Of a stretch of 30,971 bases of DNA, positions 6,901-13,820 are shown piece after piece. The position numbers and the translations under genes are program-made. Source of the DNA: a virus. Numbering within the stretch: the stretch's first letter is position 1; every line of letters starts with the position of its first letter. The stretch is from the IMG/VR virus record IMGVR_UViG_3300034279_001675, positions 1 through 30,971 of that record, one strand, 5' to 3'. The notes beneath the pieces are model-generated. The model saw only the letters and a program-made list of their open reading frames with translations, was not told the origin of the DNA and did no database searches.

Positions 6901-7238
6901 ATAAGTTTCTTTAATAAATCTTGTTCATTGCAAGTGAGTCTACAATCGTCCCAGTCTCTAGACTGAACGCTGTTTTCGTATTTATCGTCTAAAATTGTGC
7001 ACATAGTCTTCAATGCTTTTTTTGAATCATTGCTCAATTTAGATTTTAATAAAAATAAAATATCTCCAATATCTTCATCGTCTAAATCAAATCTCAACTT
7101 GCTACCATCATACTTTGATCCATATCCAAAGTCAAGTATTAATTCTACAGGCGGGGGCATTTCTCCAAAACATTTTCCAGAGAAATCAGAATAAAAAACC
7201 GCTTCCTCTCGCTGTGCTGGTCTAGTTGTTTTTTTCAT
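6897..7238 (-). CDS. Hypothetical protein
   Basis: The protein has 113 residues, with an N-terminus rich in basic residues, a Pro-rich GEMPPPVEL segment and an acidic DLDDEDIGDILFLLKSKL helix. It is linked by ATGA-type overlaps to neighbours on both sides, so it belongs to one translational unit with the AbrB-like regulator. The family is not recognised. Confidence 0.6.
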   Translation of the reverse strand: MKKTTRPAQREEAVFYSDFSGKCFGEMPPPVELILDFGYGSKYDGSKLRFDLDDEDIGDILFLLKSKLSNDSKKALKTMCTILDDKYENSVQSRDWDDCRLTCNEQDLLKKLI

Positions 7239-7531
7239 TTTAAATGTTCTTTAACTACCTCCCATAATGAGGGGATATCATAACAAATTTCTTTGCCATT
7301 TTCATCTGTAGCTAAATTTACTTTATTGTTGAATCCAATTCTTTCGTAAAGATACCAATCAATCCAGCCATGACCCTCTTCATCAAAAATACTACTCATT
7401 AGGATATTAATAATTTTATAATATTGGTCTTCGAAATTTATTAAATCTAAACCCAAATCATATATAGCAGATGATCTTTCTCTGATTTTTTCTGTCGTTT
7501 CAATCAGGTCTTCGAATTGTTCGTATTCCAT
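7235..7531 (-). CDS. Conserved phage hypothetical protein (WIDWYLYE type)
   Basis: This 98-residue acidic helical protein contains DEEGHGWIDWYLYERIGF and a C-terminal CYDIPSLWEVV. That pattern is seen in many small phage proteins of unknown function. Start and stop abut the neighbours closely (TAACATATG upstream and a four-base overlap downstream). Confidence 0.65.
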   Translation of the reverse strand: MEYEQFEDLIETTEKIRERSSAIYDLGLDLINFEDQYYKIINILMSSIFDEEGHGWIDWYLYERIGFNNKVNLATDENGKEICYDIPSLWEVVKEHLK

Positions 7532-7534
7532 ATG

Positions 7535-7792
7535 TTAAAATTCTATTTTTAGAGTTGTGAAAACATTAGTTTCTTTTATTTCATTTTTAAAGCAATCAAG
7601 ATCAACATTGATGGCATTTGAAATGCTGACCAAAACCCTATGATCTTCATAAATCTTAAAAAGATGTTCGACTTTACCGCTTGACGATAAGTGTTTATCG
7701 TTTTGCTGCGAATAATTTGTGTTGCCATCGAATCTTACTTGAGCAAAGCTAGTATTCGAAATTATTAAAATTAAAGCAAGTACTAGTTTCAT
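7535..7792 (-). CDS. Small secreted protein with signal peptide
   Basis: MKLVLALILIISNTSFAQV is a classical Sec signal peptide with predicted cleavage after SFA (about residue 17). About 68 mature residues follow, polar and without recognised motif. The mature part has a single Cys. It overlaps the upstream gene's TGA as ATGA. A periplasmic location is likely in a Gram-negative host. Possible roles such as superinfection exclusion are speculative. Confidence 0.6.
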   Translation of the reverse strand: MKLVLALILIISNTSFAQVRFDGNTNYSQQNDKHLSSSGKVEHLFKIYEDHRVLVSISNAINVDLDCFKNEIKETNVFTTLKIEF

Positions 7793-8382
7793 AGTATGTT
7801 TCGGATGATAAAATATCGAATATTATCAAAAAAGCGAGACATTGAATAGCAGCACTTTTCTATTTTCTTCCATAACCAAAACCAGCCAGAATATTTTCTA
7901 AGCTTGTAATAAAAGCTGTTTTGTTTGCTCTCATAAGTCTTCCAATATTCATCCATCTTCATTTTACGGTTTTCGTATTTTTCAACCTTAGCTAATTCTA
8001 GTTTATCTAGCTTCCCATAAACAAAATACGCATCAAAATCTACCCAAACGGATTCTTGATCATTTAAGTCAAGAGTTTCGTAAAAAGTAATCTTACCATG
8101 AAAATCTACCTTCTTTGTTTCTTGTTTTACTATCTTTTGATCTTTGACAAAATTCCAGGGCTTGTGGTTTTTTTGCTTTTTTTCCTCTTCTGTATAATAC
8201 GTATACTCATACTCTATTACCTCTTCCAATAGTTCCCCCTCTTCTGAAAGAATATAAGTCTCCAAACAATTATCCAAATCTTTAGTCTGGAATTGAGTTT
8301 CGTTCCACTTCACAGAAAGATTCTTTAGCTCATCTGTCAGAGGCAATTCTTTTTTACATTTAATATATGAAAACATTCCCAT
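7789..8382 (-). CDS. Conserved hypothetical protein (MGMFxYIKC family)
   Basis: The start MGMFSYIKCKKELPL, followed by FQTKDLDNCLETY and a FHGKITFYETL segment, matches a family of small phage and bacterial proteins that I recognise but cannot assign a function. The 197 residues are highly charged and end in an aromatic, basic region. It begins eight bases after the ThyX stop and ends in ATGA overlap with the secreted protein. Confidence 0.65.
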   Translation of the reverse strand: MGMFSYIKCKKELPLTDELKNLSVKWNETQFQTKDLDNCLETYILSEEGELLEEVIEYEYTYYTEEEKKQKNHKPWNFVKDQKIVKQETKKVDFHGKITFYETLDLNDQESVWVDFDAYFVYGKLDKLELAKVEKYENRKMKMDEYWKTYESKQNSFYYKLRKYSGWFWLWKKIEKCCYSMSRFFDNIRYFIIRNIL

Positions 8383-8389
8383 AATTTTA

Positions 8390-9043
8390 TTAATTTAATT
8401 TCCAAGATTCTAATGTATATTTGAACGGTTGTCCAGGAATATTTTGCACTAGATTAAGCATTTGTTCTGCAATCTCTCTAATTTCTAATTGAGCGTGTTC
8501 GCTATTTCTAAGTTTTTGAAAATTTGCAAAGCTTCTCATATTGAACATAACGTCAGATTGTATTTGCGAATTATATGTTTTAAAAAAACGGGCAGACTCT
8601 TTTGCGCGCTTTCTTCCCAAGACTGGCTCTATTTCTTTCAAGCATTTGTGATAAAGTGAATTTCCAAGTTCAGTATAGCTTTTTAGTATTTTAGCCCAAT
8701 CGCTGTCTGCAGATTGCGTTTCCGCTTTGATACCGCTCCAATCTTCTGGAATATAAAACTTATCTTCTTTTAATTCTTTATATCTTGCTGATTCTGCATT
8801 AAGACTTGATAATCTGTGCTTTAGCAAATGTATATGTGAAGCGATTTCGCAGTTTACCAGGAAATGTACCGACCCCTTTTCGAAGGGAGTTTCGTGACCA
8901 TTTGACCAAAGTTGATCAATTAGTTTTGGAATTCTTTCTCTTTTTTCATCTGTTAAATCTCTTGATGTGCTAGTCCAAGCAGAGCAAGCAATAATTTCGT
9001 CACTTCCATAATATCCCAATAATTCTACCGTGTTTTTGCTCAT
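8390..9043 (-). CDS. thyX: Flavin-dependent thymidylate synthase ThyX
   Basis: The protein has 217 residues, typical for ThyX. It carries the signature region as HRLSSLNAESARY at residues 76-88; the family motif is RHRxxSxNExSxRY. Lys75 replaces the first Arg, and Ala83 replaces the Glu after Asn. HETPFE at 50-55 and CSAWTSTSRD near the N-terminus are also typical. The enzyme methylates dUMP to dTMP using methylene-tetrahydrofolate, FAD and NADPH, and supplies thymidine for phage replication. It probably works as a tetramer in the cytoplasm. Its ATG follows the upstream TAG by four bases. The call is very secure, although the two motif substitutions are unusual. Confidence 0.93.
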   Translation of the reverse strand: MSKNTVELLGYYGSDEIIACSAWTSTSRDLTDEKRERIPKLIDQLWSNGHETPFEKGSVHFLVNCEIASHIHLLKHRLSSLNAESARYKELKEDKFYIPEDWSGIKAETQSADSDWAKILKSYTELGNSLYHKCLKEIEPVLGRKRAKESARFFKTYNSQIQSDVMFNMRSFANFQKLRNSEHAQLEIREIAEQMLNLVQNIPGQPFKYTLESWKLN

Positions 9044-9047
9044 AAAT

Positions 9048-9665
9048 CTAAGTCCAAAAATAATATCTCCGCTTAATAAGTTCAGTTAAAATTTCTGTAT
9101 CTCGTTTTTCGATCTCTTCTTCGATTCTATTAACTTCCCTATATTTAACTTCATAAGGAATGCCGTCATCTTTCATGTATATTCTGGTTGTTCCGTCTTC
9201 TTGTGGAATGCGCTCGAACATTTCTTCAATTGGTTTAGAAGGAGGATAAGCATTTTGTAGATCAATTTCCAATTGAGGTCTAATTTTAGTTACATATTCA
9301 TAAGCTTCTTCCAGCCATTTTGCAAATTCACTATGTTTTTCTGTTGCTTCCCAATCTACAATATCTGCTTTAAATTCGTCTTCGTAGAATGCTTTAATGA
9401 ATTCAAAATTAACAGTCACTACCAATTCGGTAACATCAACCCAAGTACGAGGAATTGCTTTTCTAATACGTTGGTTTTGTGGTTTGAAGATTGGTTTAAT
9501 TTTATCGTAATATGTCATCCTCCAACTATAAGGAAACAAATCCAAAGCATCCCAAATGCCATATTTTTCAAAAATATAACTCCTTAACTTTCCAAATAGA
9601 GTTTTATCCTTTATGGGAAAATCTTTCAAGCAGTGATTTTTAGCTATAAATGTTTCTTCGTTCAT
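9048..9665 (-). CDS. Conserved phage hypothetical protein
   Basis: The 205-residue version starting MNEETF is preferred because this ATG lies two bases after the upstream stop; a longer frame would need a TTG and overlap that gene. KAIPRTWVDVTELVVTVNFEFIKAF and the later W...YVTKIRPQLE look like a phage family I have seen often, of unknown function. The C-terminal half is a long charged helix (VNRIEEEIEKRDTEILTELIKRR). It lies directly upstream of thyX and ends in TAG. Confidence 0.7.
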   Translation of the reverse strand: MNEETFIAKNHCLKDFPIKDKTLFGKLRSYIFEKYGIWDALDLFPYSWRMTYYDKIKPIFKPQNQRIRKAIPRTWVDVTELVVTVNFEFIKAFYEDEFKADIVDWEATEKHSEFAKWLEEAYEYVTKIRPQLEIDLQNAYPPSKPIEEMFERIPQEDGTTRIYMKDDGIPYEVKYREVNRIEEEIEKRDTEILTELIKRRYYFWT

Positions 9666-9667
9666 TG

Positions 9668-10078
9668 TTATTTTAGGTTCAATAGATAGTCTATATGCTT
9701 TTGGAGATCTGTCAAGTCTTCTTCTAGGATTCCGCAAACTTCTAATTTTGCTGTTGGTCCAGAATACCCCTCTCTGTCATGTAATTTCACTTCTGGATAG
9801 TATCTTAAATCAAATGTAAAATAATCTTCAAATACTGGCATTAGTGCTTCAAGATGAATTCTTTTATTTTTTTCGTTTCGACTCCTAAAACTAAATTGCC
9901 AAAATGTTAAAGCTTCTTCTATATCTGGTTTTTCTTTAGCAACCGACATATCTTTCCAGTTGCCACAATAACGACCATCAGAATACCAAAAGCATTGAAT
10001 ATTTTCAAAGCCATGTTCTTTTAGAACTTCTCTAAAAGAATTTACTTTTTTAATTATTTTGATTAATTCCGGACTCAT
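9668..10078 (-). CDS. Hypothetical protein
   Basis: This 136-residue protein begins MSPELIKIIKKVN, inside the 3' end of the previous gene (29-base overlap). The middle is aromatic (CFWYSDGRYCGNWKDM, FWQFSF, YFTFDLRYYPEV). The C-terminal DLTDLQKHIDYLLNLK is helical. No domain is recognised. A longer frame exists but would overlap the upstream gene much further. Confidence 0.55.
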   Translation of the reverse strand: MSPELIKIIKKVNSFREVLKEHGFENIQCFWYSDGRYCGNWKDMSVAKEKPDIEEALTFWQFSFRSRNEKNKRIHLEALMPVFEDYFTFDLRYYPEVKLHDREGYSGPTAKLEVCGILEEDLTDLQKHIDYLLNLK

Positions 10079-10574
10079 ATGTTTTTTCCAAAAATGTTCT
10101 GGCAATTTGTCCCATACTTTTCCAGTCTTCGTAAGTATCATCGCCATCAATAAAGATATCCTCAATTGCCATTAATGCATCTATTGCAGCGTCTCGTTGT
10201 TTACATATCTCATTTACTTCCAGCATATTTTCTACTGCAAGTGTATCGTATTTTTCTTGTAATTCGTCAAGCGCATGTTCAAGTTTACGAGTAAAACCAA
10301 ACAATATATCTAACTTAACATCATCAGGTAAAGTATTACGCTTGAACTCTTCAGCAAGACGATCAGCTTCTATTGTAATTGCATCACACCTTATATGTTT
10401 TACGAACTCTAACTCTTCTTGAGTAATTTCGTATTGTATGGTCTTTTCAGATAATAATACTCTTGCCTCGTTAAGTTCTTTTTCGACTGAAAGGAATTGT
10501 TCTAAAGGAACAACAAAGGCAGACCTTTCATAATCTTGCGCTTCTTTATATTCTGCTTCTGTTAATTCTCTCAT
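10050..10574 (-). CDS. Coiled-coil phage protein
   Basis: The protein has 174 residues, almost entirely helical and Glu/Leu-rich, with heptad-like runs through residues 25-130. It ends with AIEDIFIDGDDTYEDWKSMGQIARTFLE, which resembles the C-terminus of small phage proteins of unknown function. ATGA overlap with the upstream gene indicates coupled translation. Confidence 0.6.
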   Translation of the reverse strand: MRELTEAEYKEAQDYERSAFVVPLEQFLSVEKELNEARVLLSEKTIQYEITQEELEFVKHIRCDAITIEADRLAEEFKRNTLPDDVKLDILFGFTRKLEHALDELQEKYDTLAVENMLEVNEICKQRDAAIDALMAIEDIFIDGDDTYEDWKSMGQIARTFLEKTYESGINQNN

Positions 10575-10876
10575 TTTAAAATTTTTTCTTTTTGTTTCAA
10601 TATTCTATCCTTTGCTTCAGCCCAAAACTTTTGTCTCTCTTCGCTATCTTTATCAGTTTTAGGGGTATCGCAAAGTTTCCAGAATGCGTTATTGATCATT
10701 TTATCTCTTTGCGCATCAGTAATAAATTCACCGCTTCTGTGACTATAGCTCCAATTGTCCGCATTCTCAACTAACTCTCTAACTCCGTCATTATTGCCGG
10801 AAATACAAAACATGTTGATCTTATGCAGGAATGCCTCATATTGGGCTACCTTTTGTTTAAGTGTCGGATTTTTCAT
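10571..10876 (-). CDS. Conserved phage hypothetical protein
   Basis: This is 101 residues from MKNPTLKQK; the ATG lies one base after the lipoprotein stop. The segments KINMFCISGNNDGVRELVENADNWSYSHRSG and DAQRDKMINNAFWKL resemble a phage family with a conserved Trp-Ser-Tyr-x-His-Arg core that I know only as hypothetical. Charged helices at the C-terminus suggest an oligomer. Confidence 0.65.
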   Translation of the reverse strand: MKNPTLKQKVAQYEAFLHKINMFCISGNNDGVRELVENADNWSYSHRSGEFITDAQRDKMINNAFWKLCDTPKTDKDSEERQKFWAEAKDRILKQKEKILK

Positions 10877-10877
10877 T

Positions 10878-11096
10878 TTAATTCTTATTTGGACATTTGT
10901 ACCATTTGCATTTTTGAAGAGGCGCACAATAATCGCAATTCAAACTCCAGCCCACCTTAGTCGTCTTAGGTGTAAGGTTATATTTTTTATAAGTATTACA
11001 AAAACCTTTAAAATCCGTATTAATCTGCTTAACTGTCGAACATGCGCTAAGAGCAACTGTTATTAATGCAATTTGTACCAAGGATATAATTTTCAT
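10878..11096 (-). CDS. Small Cys-rich lipoprotein
   Basis: MKIISLVQIALITVALSAC is a lipoprotein signal with lipobox LSAC, so Cys19 should be lipidated and membrane-anchored. The roughly 53-residue mature part contains four further Cys (FCNTY, LNCDYC, LQKC-KWYKC region), suggesting disulfides or metal binding. The start is set by the promoter: a perfect TTGACA/TATAAT ends seven bases before this ATG. Phage lipoproteins of this size often block superinfection, as known for T5 Llp, but no similarity is claimed. Confidence 0.75.
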   Translation of the reverse strand: MKIISLVQIALITVALSACSTVKQINTDFKGFCNTYKKYNLTPKTTKVGWSLNCDYCAPLQKCKWYKCPNKN

Positions 11097-11097
11097 A

Positions 11098-11430
11098 TCA
11101 CTGATTATAGCGGTCTTTTCGTACAATGTCAAGCCTATCTTTTAGCCAAGCATACAATGCCCAATGGTAATGGGTATAATTCGGATCCCCTTCGTAATGA
11201 AAGAATGCGTGCCCAATGTCGTAATAAATATCAGCCGCGATTTTATTCTTTAATCCTTTTATATTTTTTATATTAAAATTATTTAAATTTACAGCGCCAT
11301 CCATACCGAAATCCCAAGTATAATACGCAACCTTGGCTTTTCGGTCTACATAATATACATCAATATAGATCGGCTCTTTACATGATACCAATCCGATTTC
11401 TACAAAGTGCTTTTTAAGATAGAGTTTCAC
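11098..11430 (-). CDS. Hypothetical protein with GTG start
   Basis: This 110-residue protein is rich in Tyr, His and Trp (GHAFFHYEGDPNYTHYHWALYAWLKDRL). The start is GTG with AGGAG about 12 bases upstream, overlapping the YopX gene's 3' end. Its last codons also carry the lipoprotein promoter: the residues LDI are encoded by the -35 box. The family is not recognised. Confidence 0.6.
   Translation of the reverse strand: MKLYLKKHFVEIGLVSCKEPIYIDVYYVDRKAKVAYYTWDFGMDGAVNLNNFNIKNIKGLKNKIAADIYYDIGHAFFHYEGDPNYTHYHWALYAWLKDRLDIVRKDRYNQ
11104..11132 (-). promoter_or_regulatory. Perfect consensus sigma70 promoter for the small lipoprotein
   Basis: The minus strand reads TTGACA, a 17-base spacer, then TATAAT, ending seven bases before the lipoprotein ATG. 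Transcription would start within about one base of the ATG, giving a leaderless mRNA. The whole element lies in the coding end of the preceding gene. It is the best promoter match in the window. Confidence 0.85.
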
Positions 11431-11785
11431 GTTTTACCAATTCTCCTTTTTCATCGTACATATAATCCTCAACCATATTACCAACTATTTCTAAAGAGTC
11501 AATTGTTATATTAGAAATTTCATGATACCAATCTACAACATAGCAGCAAAGATCATAACTATATAATACTTCTCCAAGTATATCAATTCCTTCTAAGCCA
11601 TATTTTCCCTTAACCACGTCTCCCTCATAAACCTCTTTCATGTTGGAGTCTAGAATTCCAAGAAATTGCTGAACCGAACATGAATGCTGAGAAAGTAAAC
11701 GATCAGATACGGTAATATTACCAAGATCAAAGTATTCAAACTTCTTTTGTTCGTTGTCCCAAACTCTGAATTTTTTATTGTTCAT
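11414..11785 (-). CDS. YopX family protein (copy 1)
   Basis: This 123-residue protein begins KKFRVWDNEQKKFEYFD, then QQFLGILDSNMKEVYEGDVVKGKYG and SLEIVGNMVEDY, the successive segments of the YopX fold (FRxWD, Q-F-x-G-x-x-D, EGD-V, EVIGN). YopX proteins are common in Gram-positive and Gram-negative phages and have no established function. It overlaps neighbours at both ends. Confidence 0.85.
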   Translation of the reverse strand: MNNKKFRVWDNEQKKFEYFDLGNITVSDRLLSQHSCSVQQFLGILDSNMKEVYEGDVVKGKYGLEGIDILGEVLYSYDLCCYVVDWYHEISNITIDSLEIVGNMVEDYMYDEKGELVKRETLS

Positions 11786-11981
11786 AATATTTTGAAATGT
11801 CTAGAGCAGAATTAACATTATCAATCATACTCCAGAGCATTTCGTTTTCTTTTTTAAGATCTTCAATCATATTTCTGGCTATAATAGGCAATTCTTCTGG
11901 ACTGTTTTGAAACCAATCCTTGAAGTCTGTTGGCATTACTTTTGATAGCTCTTCTACAAATTTGCTATCTAGATTATTCAT
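11775..11981 (-). CDS. Small helical hypothetical protein
   Basis: This 68-residue acidic helical protein includes DFKDWFQNSPEELPIIARNMIEDLKKENEML, with a short heptad run at the end. ATGA overlap with the 43-residue gene upstream and 11-base overlap with the YopX gene downstream support coupled translation. Confidence 0.6.
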   Translation of the reverse strand: MNNLDSKFVEELSKVMPTDFKDWFQNSPEELPIIARNMIEDLKKENEMLWSMIDNVNSALDISKYYEQ

Positions 11982-12109
11982 TTGTTCTTTTGAATTTTAT
12001 TAACTAACTTTTTCAGTCCTCGTTTTCCAAGTTTCAGAAAATTTGGATGATTTGCCACTTCGGTTGCTAAATTTTTACCACCTTTAAGTTTTTTCAGTTC
12101 TTTGCTCAT
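11978..12109 (-). CDS. Small basic protein
   Basis: This 43-residue strongly basic peptide begins MSKELKKLKGGKNLATEV and ends LVNKIQKNK. The ATG is selected because a promoter -10 box ends seven bases upstream; a longer frame runs back through the promoter and is unlikely. Its charge suggests nucleic-acid or membrane contact, but this is speculation. Confidence 0.55.
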   Translation of the reverse strand: MSKELKKLKGGKNLATEVANHPNFLKLGKRGLKKLVNKIQKNK

Positions 12110-12116
12110 GTTGATA

Positions 12117-12145
12117 ATATTAGAGAATATTTTCGGAAACGTCAA
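12117..12145 (-). promoter_or_regulatory. Sigma70 promoter inside the 3' end of the preceding gene (repeat copy A)
   Basis: TTGACG, 17-base spacer, TAATAT, then seven bases to the ATG of the 43-residue gene. The -10 box contains the TAA stop of the preceding 55-residue gene. The flanking 42 bp are nearly identical to the promoter at 12804-12832. Confidence 0.75.
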
Positions 12146-12158
12146 TCTTTTTCTGCAT
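12117..12158 (-). repeat. 42-bp promoter repeat, copy A
   Basis: This segment matches 12804-12845 at 41 of 42 positions in the same orientation. It covers a complete promoter plus the bases upstream of the -35 box. Confidence 0.85.
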
Positions 12159-12287
12159 AGCCTTCTCCATATCACCATAGATACTATTTGAGATTTGATC
12201 TTCCCCTGCATCAAACAAAGCATCTATTGCTTTTTTTAGAAGTTTTGATAATTCCAACTCTAATTTTGTTAGGTTTTTAATATTCAT
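12120..12287 (-). CDS. Small acidic helical protein
   Basis: This 55-residue protein starts MNIKNLTKLELELSKLLKKA and ends KKIDVSENIL. It overlaps the upstream gene by 11 bases. The last ten codons double as promoter DNA: ID-V-S is read from the -35 region and the TAA belongs to the -10 box. The family is not recognised. Confidence 0.6.
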   Translation of the reverse strand: MNIKNLTKLELELSKLLKKAIDALFDAGEDQISNSIYGDMEKAMQKKIDVSENIL

Positions 12288-12498
12288 TAATCAAAGTTTT
12301 TCTTATTAAATCTATTAGATAATAATAACTCACGCCCGACACGCGACAAGTATAACGAGATTTCTTAATATCGTAACTATCACCGTTTGCTACAACAACT
12401 AGATCAGCTTTGTTTGCTACAGCAACTACATCAGCTTTCCACATATCCATCATTTCAGCTTTTTCGTATTCTTTTTGGTTTTTGTATATAGTAATCAT
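12277..12498 (-). CDS. Hypothetical protein
   Basis: This 73-residue protein has repeated Val-Ala-Asn-Lys/Gly-Asp segments (VVAVANKADLVVVANGD) followed by RYTCRVSGVSYYYLIDLIRKTL. A TAATAT box ends ten bases before the ATG. No domain is recognised. Confidence 0.55.
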   Translation of the reverse strand: MITIYKNQKEYEKAEMMDMWKADVVAVANKADLVVVANGDSYDIKKSRYTCRVSGVSYYYLIDLIRKTLINEY

Positions 12499-12508
12499 AA
12501 CAGTATTG

Positions 12509-12538
12509 ATATTAGAGTTTATTGATTTGTTTTAGCAA
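12509..12538 (-). promoter_or_regulatory. Probable weaker promoter of the same family
   Basis: TTGCTA, 18-base spacer, TAATAT, preceded by the same ACTC that precedes -10 in the stronger copies. It ends ten bases before the next ATG, and the preceding gene's TAA lies inside the -10 box. Confidence 0.5.
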
Positions 12539-12793
12539 CCTGTCAATATCTTTGGTTCGTTCTATCTTAATCTTTTGTAGTTGCTTAATAAGATAGTCCG
12601 CGCCTAGAATTTCTCTATATAAGTCATTTAAGTCTAATACTTTTTCATGATGAGAAGTACTAATAAAAGACTTAGGTTCTGTGTAGTTGTCGTTTGCGAT
12701 GTCATGAAGAGTTGTATCAAGCAAGTCAAGAAGGTCTTCTTTCATCTCAAAAGAGATTTTGATTTTACTAGGTTGTTTATATGTTTTATTCAT
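12512..12793 (-). CDS. Helical hypothetical protein
   Basis: This is 93 residues from MNKTYKQPSKIKISFEMKE, with an acidic first half and a C-terminal helix (DYLIKQLQKIKIERTKDIDRLLKQINKL). The start is placed just after the promoter; an upstream in-frame start lies inside that promoter and is rejected. The family is not recognised. Confidence 0.6.
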   Translation of the reverse strand: MNKTYKQPSKIKISFEMKEDLLDLLDTTLHDIANDNYTEPKSFISTSHHEKVLDLNDLYREILGADYLIKQLQKIKIERTKDIDRLLKQINKL

Positions 12794-12803
12794 ACTAGAA
12801 ACG

Positions 12804-12832
12804 ATATTAGAGAATATTTTTGGAAACGTCAA
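12804..12832 (-). promoter_or_regulatory. Sigma70 promoter, repeat copy B
   Basis: TTGACG, 17-base spacer, TAATAT, then ten bases to the ATG of the 93-residue gene. The TGA of the preceding gene is part of the -35 box. Confidence 0.75.
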
Positions 12833-12845
12833 TCTTTTTCTGCAT
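12804..12845 (-). repeat. 42-bp promoter repeat, copy B
   Basis: It is the partner of 12117-12158 with one mismatch. Beyond the 42 bp, the next seven bases (CTTCTCC on the plus strand) also match if three bases are skipped. Confidence 0.85.
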
Positions 12846-13107
12846 CTTCTCCAAAAATTAATTTGTGTAATCTATCCAAACCCTCTTGATGAACATCCCA
12901 TTCTTTTTTAAGACCCAAACAATAGCAAATCTTTTCTGCTAGAGGATAAAGAAAGTCTTGTTCGTATTTCAAATATACATAAAGATAATGGGGTTTTCTA
13001 GTCTTAAACAATCTCATTAATCCCATGATTATATTTGCAATGAATTCAGAGATTCTGAATAAACCACCTACTATCACATTACTAACAATTTTTTGTTTGA
13101 ATGTCAT
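12829..13107 (-). CDS. Hypothetical protein with a possible amphipathic membrane segment
   Basis: This is 92 residues from MTFKQKIVSNVIVGGLFRI. The first 30 residues include a moderately hydrophobic stretch (VIVGGLFRISEFIANIIMGLMRLF), then a basic turn and a soluble region with CYCLGLKKEWDVHQEGLDRLHKL. It begins one base after the 32-residue membrane peptide gene ends, so the two may act together at a membrane. Confidence 0.55.
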   Translation of the reverse strand: MTFKQKIVSNVIVGGLFRISEFIANIIMGLMRLFKTRKPHYLYVYLKYEQDFLYPLAEKICYCLGLKKEWDVHQEGLDRLHKLIFGEDAEKD

Positions 13108-13108
13108 G

Positions 13109-13207
13109 TTAATCTTTATTTTTAAAAGTTTCTCCAAAGAAATATCCAAGAACAAACCCTAAACCTATTAAAAGCAATTGAATGATTTCTGGTTCTCCAA
13201 AGTGCAT
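13109..13207 (-). CDS. 32-residue single-span membrane peptide
   Basis: MHFGEPEIIQLLLIGLG opens a frame with a polar N-terminus, one hydrophobic helix (about residues 9-23) and a GETFKNKD tail. It overlaps the TGA of the gene upstream (ATATCA junction) and ends one base before the next ATG. Tight packing supports it; function is unknown. Confidence 0.55.
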   Translation of the reverse strand: MHFGEPEIIQLLLIGLGFVLGYFFGETFKNKD

Positions 13208-13208
13208 A

Positions 13209-13817
13209 TCAAGGACTTGTTGTATTTGGAATTGGATTGCTAGTGCTTAGAGGTTTTTGCCACATTGGATCACTCGTTACCAATTTTTGCAATTCTTCAT
13301 CAGCCTTAGCTCTCTTTTCTTTCCATTCTTTCCATTCATTAACGTCTTGTTTGAGATGATATTCTCCAAAAGAATTCCAATCTTCTTCTGTCATTCTGAA
13401 ATCAGGTCCATTTGTCATTTCTTGATCAACTTCATCATAGAAGATCATTTTGTCTTTTGTAATTTCGTACTCTTCGCATTCCTTTTCTATCGCATCTGCT
13501 TCTTGTTGTTCGTATGACATCTTATCATATTTTTGAAACAGAGCCTCTTCTCTTGTAAATTGTTCGCGTTCTTTTTTTATAAACTCTTCTATATTTTTTG
13601 AGTGTTTATTTTTTAGAGTGTCTAATACGATAATATCTGTTACCTTGCACCAATCGTTTGTTTTATTGTGGGAATTTTCAAGACAGACATACTCACCTGT
13701 ATCAGAAAATTCTGAAATAATTGCTTCCCATTGAAGAGTTTGGTGGCATTTATGACAATATAATATTCTTGTATTTTCTTTGTAATCTTTAATGCTTTTT
13801 GACCTTGTTGTTTTCAT
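13209..13817 (-). CDS. Hypothetical protein with N-terminal zinc-binding-like Cys pairs
   Basis: The protein has 202 residues. LYCHKCHQTLQW near residue 19 and YVCLENSH...DWCKV form two Cys-containing clusters that could bind one zinc. A long acidic, Glu- and Trp-rich helical body follows (EEFIKKEREQFTREEALFQKY, TEEDWNSFGEYHLKQDVNEWKEWKEKR), then a Pro/Ser/Thr tail. It is preceded by its own promoter, so it starts a transcription unit. No family is assigned. Confidence 0.6.
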   Translation of the reverse strand: MKTTRSKSIKDYKENTRILYCHKCHQTLQWEAIISEFSDTGEYVCLENSHNKTNDWCKVTDIIVLDTLKNKHSKNIEEFIKKEREQFTREEALFQKYDKMSYEQQEADAIEKECEEYEITKDKMIFYDEVDQEMTNGPDFRMTEEDWNSFGEYHLKQDVNEWKEWKEKRAKADEELQKLVTSDPMWQKPLSTSNPIPNTTSP

Positions 13818-13820
13818 AAT

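Noticed and set aside
9048-9737. 229-residue version of the protein upstream of thyX
   Set aside because: It needs a TTG start deep within the previous gene; an ATG two bases after that gene's stop fits the local pattern.
11978-12223. Longer 81-residue version of the 43-residue basic protein
   Set aside because: It would run through the promoter repeat and overlap the 55-residue gene almost completely.
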